From Bactrocera neohumeralis (lineage: Eukaryota > Arthropoda > Insecta > Diptera > Tephritidae): DNA of 64,000 bases. Where the stretch lies: contig NC_065922.1 in assembly GCF_024586455.1 (NCBI RefSeq), forward strand, positions 12,086,089 to 12,150,088, given 5' to 3'. Made by a program: the position numbers and the translations under genes. Shown piece after piece: positions 59,541-64,000 of this stretch (within the stretch, counting starts at the first letter, position 1; each line of letters starts with the position of its first letter). Under the pieces are notes generated by a model. It saw nothing but the letters and a program-made list of their open reading frames with translations. It searched no databases and was not told the DNA's origin.

Positions 59541-61188
59541 GTGAATAATTCATTTATAAGCATTTTCTTACAATATCGAGAACTTAGTAGCGCACTTAAT
59601 ACCTACATATTTGTGGGTGCTAACATTCATTGGGGGATCTTTCGTTCGATGCTGAATCTCAGGTATCATATGGTGAAATTTTCGCTTTATCTGTCTATAA
59701 GCACACATGGTATCAATCTTAGTGAAACGCTTCCGATCGAGGTCTTTTCTATGTGGGACTGGCGATCTCGCTTGAGTGGACTCAATATTGTTATTAATCG
59801 AAGGACTAGTCAAAATTTTGTTTTTTGACAAATGACGATTCCCAAAAAAAGGCTTTTTCTGTGAAAAATTTGCTCTGCACTTGAGTGAATAAAGAAATCG
59901 AAATTATTTTCAAAGATATTCCTTCGTTTATTTTCTGACAAATATACCTTGTCTTGTCTAATCTTCTGAAAATTTCAAGTCGGTGGCTCCAGAAGTTTTG
60001 CAGAAATTTTCTTCACCGGCTCTGGAAACAGCGTTCTGAGAAAAATGCGCCTAAAGATTTGGAAGGCGATTACATTTTTTACAAATACGCGCACATCTCC
60101 TAAACTATTTGGCGGATAAGCTTAAAATTTTCGGAGTATATACTCAAATATTCCATATATATGCGATAAAAAATTTATTTTTTGAAATTCACAAATATAT
60201 ATAGCGTTTTAAGAGTTAACCTCAACAAATCTCGTTATCTATGTTTTCGAAAGACTCGATAAAAATATGCATCTATGAAGTTTAATTTCAAAACCAGCCA
60301 TAATGAACTTATGTACTTATTCGTATAAACACGAAAGTCTTGAGGCAACATATGCATACAATTGAAAGCTTATTTTGAGGCAGCTTGACTACTGGAATCA
60401 GCTTATTGCAAATATCACAAATTTCTTTCTCCACGAAACAGTGGCAAATTAGGCTACAGAAAACTTTAATAAACACCGACTGCCTGCTTAATGTCTGCTG
60501 TCTAGAGCGGCAAAGTGCGTAACTAGGCTGCCACAATTGCAACACACTTAAACTACTTTTATATATATTTGTATGTATGTATTTGTGTTTATATGAACGA
60601 AGATATCTCCGAAAATCTCCGCACCTAATGCTATACTTAATTCAACTCCACTGCCCATTAAGGGGACCTATTCCCGTGTTGCATATGACAGCATGACAAC
60701 AAATGATATGTTGTCTTTTGGCATTTTTATAGGCGCCATACAAACACATGCGCACTCACACACACAAGCTCAGCAGCTAAGTTGTCACAACGCGCAACAA
60801 AACACACGTTAATGGCTGTCCTTTGCAGAGCTGGTCAAGGCGATTTACTTAAGCACTTATACACGTGTAGAGTTGGTGGTTGATGGTGTGCGCTGGTGTG
60901 AAGTGCTACTGGAGACTTTGTATAATTTGAAATTATGCCAAAAATTGCGCTTGCCACACGGAACTCGTACTTCTTCGACATTGGTGGACAGTAAAAAGCT
61001 GTCATAGTTAGGCTTTCCACCGACTTTTTTAATATAATTTTTTGTTATTTTTGTTATCTGTCTTCTTATGAGAAAAAGTAGCGTTATTGTTGCCACCGAA
61101 ATTGCAGGCACTTGCGTTTATTCCTCAATTTGCAACTTTTAACTGCTTACACAGAAATGTTTAATATATATGCATGTAAAGGAATAGT
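59541..61188. other. No gene recognised
   Basis: AT-rich DNA with overlapping 87-110 codon frames on both strands at 59496-59831 that have no known motif. A TTTGTATGTATGTATTTG microsatellite lies near 60570. Confidence 0.5.
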
Positions 61189-62292
61189 AGGGTGGTCCCT
61201 AAGCATAAAAAAAACATTTTTTAGAGTATATTCTTCCGTAGCAGTATGATGTGCCAAGATCTTAACAACACGCTTCAGTTAAATTGAAATTGAAAAATAA
61301 CTCGTTTCAGTTGAGTTGAAATTGAAACAACTGAAATTTAAAACAGAAATTTGACATAACCAGCGGAAATAGAAAAATTGTCAAAAAAAGTTGAGTTGTC
61401 AACGTCGTACAAATTTTTTTATGTATTTGTTTACAACTCTTGTCAAAAAAGTTGAGTTGTCAACGTCGTACAAATTTGTTTATATATTTGCTTACAACTC
61501 TTGTTAAAAAAGTTTAGTTGTCATCATCGTACAACGTTTTTTTCTATTCCCGCTTACAAGTCTTGTCAAAAAAATTGAGTTGTCAACGTTGTACAACCTT
61601 TTTTCTAACTTCGTTTACAACTTTTGTCAAAAAAGTTGAATTGTCAACGTCGTACAAGTTTTTTTATGTATTTGCTTACAACTCTTGTCAAAAAAGTTGA
61701 GTTGTCAACGTCGTACAACAATTTTCTCAATATTCGCTCACAACTTTTGACAAAAAAGGTGAGTCGTCAACGTCGTACAACTTTTTTTTATATATTTGCT
61801 TACAACTCTTGTCAAAAAAGTTGAGTTGCCACTGTCGTACAACTATTTTCTCTATATTCGTTTACAACTCTTGTCAAAAAAGTTGAGTTGTCAACGTCGT
61901 ACAACATATTTTCTAACTTCGTTTACAAGTCTTGTCAAAAAAGGTGAGTTGTCAACGTCGTACAAGTTTTTTTATTTATTTGCTTACAACTCTTGTCAAA
62001 AAAGTTGAGTTGTTACCGCTAATATGAAATTCTAATATTTCAACTGAAATGCAGTTGAGTGCTAAACCTTAAAAGGCAGGTGAAGTTGTGTTATTGCCTA
62101 TTGCACTATATTCAAAAAAAAAAAAAGCTACGAGTAATGTTACTTCAAATTTGACAGCTAGAAGTTAATCTTCACTCTTTTGAAATGAGCACCGAGATGT
62201 AGGTATGCTATCTTCATCTAAGGCTTTATTTCACTTCACAATTGAGAATTACAAAATCAGTTTAAAATCCTTTCCCTAAGCACCACCCTAAC
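61189..62292. mobile_element. 1.1-kb inverted-end element carrying a tandem array
   Basis: The left end reads GTAGGGTGGTCCCTAAGC; the right end is CCTAAGCACCACCCTAAC, so AGGGTGGT is inverted at both ends and the next bases (CCCTAAGC, GCTTAGGG) are mutual complements. There is no transposase. The interior is mostly the ~61-bp array. The class is unknown. Confidence 0.55.
61375..62020 (+). repeat. Eleven-unit ~61-bp tandem array
   Basis: Units TTGTCAAAAAAGTTGAGTTG + TCAACGTCGTACAA + T-rich + TTTGCTTACAACTC start near 61379, 61440, 61501, 61564, 61626, 61687, 61748, 61809, 61871, 61933 and 61994. Each unit contains GTTGAGTTGTCAAC, a small hairpin. Long reading frames here are an artefact of the repeat. 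Confidence 0.92.
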
Positions 62293-63000
62293 GCGTTTAT
62301 AGCATATTGTACTTTTGATCCTTTGCTATTTGCTCTGCTGGCAGCGGAATTACTCGCTCTTCTTTACTCTGGTAACAACTCATCTCGCAGAATCCCGTTT
62401 GGCTCGTTCAGCGCTTTGTGTTGTTGTTTATGCTATTACTTTCTATCGTCTGGCACAAAGTGTTTTTTCGCCAAAAAAAAGGAAAATGTAAATATAAAAA
62501 ATAACGGTAAAATCATAAATTGCTATTAATTTGAATTTCCTCCGTTTTCCGACCTGCCTCACAATTCCCACGCACAAATTCTCTACAAATATGTTTGTTG
62601 CAAAGCGCTTCTGGGTATAATGCGTCGCTGGAGAACGGTAGATATTTATATGCCATTAGCGGTGGCTTTTATGTGATTTAATAATGGGAATTGAATATTT
62701 GAACAACCGCTAAAGCAGTCAGATATTATTATTTAATTATGCTACTCGTATAAATTTGCCATTAGAAAATTTTAATCTTCCTCTGCAGATGGTGGTGGTG
62801 GTGTAGATATGTATTTGTCAACCTGCATCTGTTTGTAATGGGCAATAATTTGAAAATTTAATAATTTGGATGTTTAAAGATTTTAATTTTTAAGTTAGAG
62901 TTGTATTTAAATTGTTTAAAGAACTAATACCAGAAAAATTTCAAAACTCAAAGTTGGTGAATGTGTTGAAAAAGGCACCTTAATAAATAAATTTCATGAA
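62293..63000. other. No gene recognised
   Basis: AT-rich spacer with a GGTGGTGGTGGTG tract near 62790. Confidence 0.5.
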
Positions 63001-63757
63001 ATCTATGCCGCTATGTCTGAATTTGGTATCTCTGCAAAGCTAATATGGCTGTGTAAGCTGACGTTGAGCAACACCAAAAGCTCCGTCAGGATCGGGAAGG
63101 ACCTTTCCGAGCCATTCGATACCAAACGAGGTTTCAGACAAGGCGACTCCCTATCGTGCGACTTCTTCAATCACTTGCTGGAGAAAATAATTCAAGCTGC
63201 AGAGCTAAATAGAGAGGGTACGATCTTCCATAAGATCATATCATCTTGGAACCAGCCCTAACACCAATTACAATATCAGCCTTGAAATACAAGGCAGAAT
63301 CACACTTCCCAACAGTACTACATTGGACTGAGTACGTAATTGAGAAGTAAAGTCCTCTCCTGACGAACAAAGACCAAACTCGATAAGTCACTCATCATTC
63401 CCGCCCTGCCATATGTTGCAGAGGAATGGACAATGACATCAACTCATGAGTCGGCCTTAGCAGTGTTCGAGAGAAAAGTTTTGTGAAAGATTTATGGTCT
63501 TTTGCGCATTGGCAACGAGTACCGCAGTCGATGGAACGATGAGCTGTAAATGGACATAGTTCAACGAATCAAAAGACAGCGGATGCGCTGGCTAGGTCAT
63601 GTCGTCCGAATGGATGAAAACACTCCAGCTTTGAGAGTATTCAACGCAATACCCGCCGGTAGAAGCAGAGGAAGAGGAGGACCTCCACTCCGTTGGAGAG
63701 ATCAGGTGGAGAAGGAGCTGGCTGCACTTGGTGAAGAAGAAGTGAAATCTTTTTGAA
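63001..63757 (+). mobile_element. Truncated LINE, same family as 21840-23275
   Basis: AAMSEFGISAKLIWLCKLTL and GFRQGDSLSCDFFNHLLEKI match the reverse transcriptase at 22279-22500. An internal deletion removes the YADD region (EGTIFHK is followed by a stretch resembling LGTSPNTN). The 3' part keeps MDIVQRIKRQRMRWLGHVVR, AGRSRGRGGPPLRWRDQVEK. It is 5'-truncated at about 63001. It is less damaged at the 3' end than the copies at 23 kb. Confidence 0.88.
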
Positions 63758-64000
63758 TAGGATAACTCCCAACAATTATTTGTTAGGAAAACTTTAAAAA
63801 ACCTGTTATAATAAATGGATATATAAGCTTTGGTTATTTGGAAGAGCCATTAGTTCGAGTTCAGGAAGATCTGTGAGAAATATGTGTCTGTAAATGCGAT
63901 ACTGTGGTATGAGAAACCAAAACCCTAGGGAATATCTTTAGAAGTTCAAACCTCCCAAAACACAATTTAGTCAACTGAGATATTACAAGTTTTTTAGACA
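63758..64000. other. No gene recognised
   Basis: AT-rich end of the window. Confidence 0.4.

Noticed and set aside
61518..62008. Series of 60-70 codon frames rich in VKKVELSTSY
   Set aside because: Produced by the 61-bp tandem repeat; the unit is not a multiple of three and the frames all end within two or three units.
1..64000. CRISPR arrays, tRNA or rRNA genes, bacterial operons
   Set aside because: The tandem arrays have no spacer-repeat structure, no cloverleaf or rRNA sequence was recognised, and the genes are spliced insect genes.

Overview
The window is eukaryotic, AT-rich insect DNA from a higher dipteran. It is most likely a tephritid fruit fly (Bactrocera/Ceratitis type). I infer this from fly-like proteins, GT-AG introns, dense TATG/TACA microsatellites and dispersed repeat families that I associate with tephritids. 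It is a gene-sparse, transposon-rich region and nothing about it is bacterial.

Layout. (1) 859-2500, minus: the programmed cell death 4 (Pdcd4) gene, with a complete first coding exon, two more exons and the last exon outside the window. (2) About 2.5-17.4 kb: a gene desert with a tandem duplication, a 526-bp TTAA-flanked element nested in another repeat, a mariner-derived element with near-perfect terminal inverted repeats (TIRs), and LINE scraps. (3) 18121-21455, plus: a three-exon gene for a secreted, glycosylation-rich protein consisting of a Gly/Pro-rich segment plus only the C-lobe of an insect transferrin. Its last intron holds a decayed mariner. (4) 21.8-32 kb: a transposon graveyard of LINEs and at least four mariner relics, one of them split by a LINE. 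It also holds an orphan minus-strand terminal exon (26945-27141). (5) 33179-37368, plus: a complete eight-exon Transferrin 1 (Tsf1) gene with TATA box, initiator and poly(A) signal. Its first ATG is one base out of frame with the signal peptide. (6) 38-43 kb: LINE relics, a complete but stop-ridden 1.3-kb mariner and a neighbouring MITE. (7) 43869-50888, minus: the cytosolic purine 5'-nucleotidase gene (NT5C2 family), seven in-phase exons with the 5' end missing, and introns carrying two unrelated tandem arrays. (8) 51-64 kb: non-coding DNA with a ten-unit ~153-bp array, an eleven-unit ~61-bp array inside an inverted-repeat element, a mariner relic and a LINE fragment.

The most notable point is the pair of transferrin-family genes on one strand, 11.7 kb apart. 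The upstream gene shares both C-lobe intron positions and phases with Tsf1. It therefore looks like a partial tandem duplicate that kept the non-iron-binding lobe and gained a Gly/Pro-rich N-terminal segment. The three housekeeping-type genes (translation control, nucleotide turnover, iron transport) share no pathway. No RNA genes, CRISPR arrays or bacterial operon features were seen.
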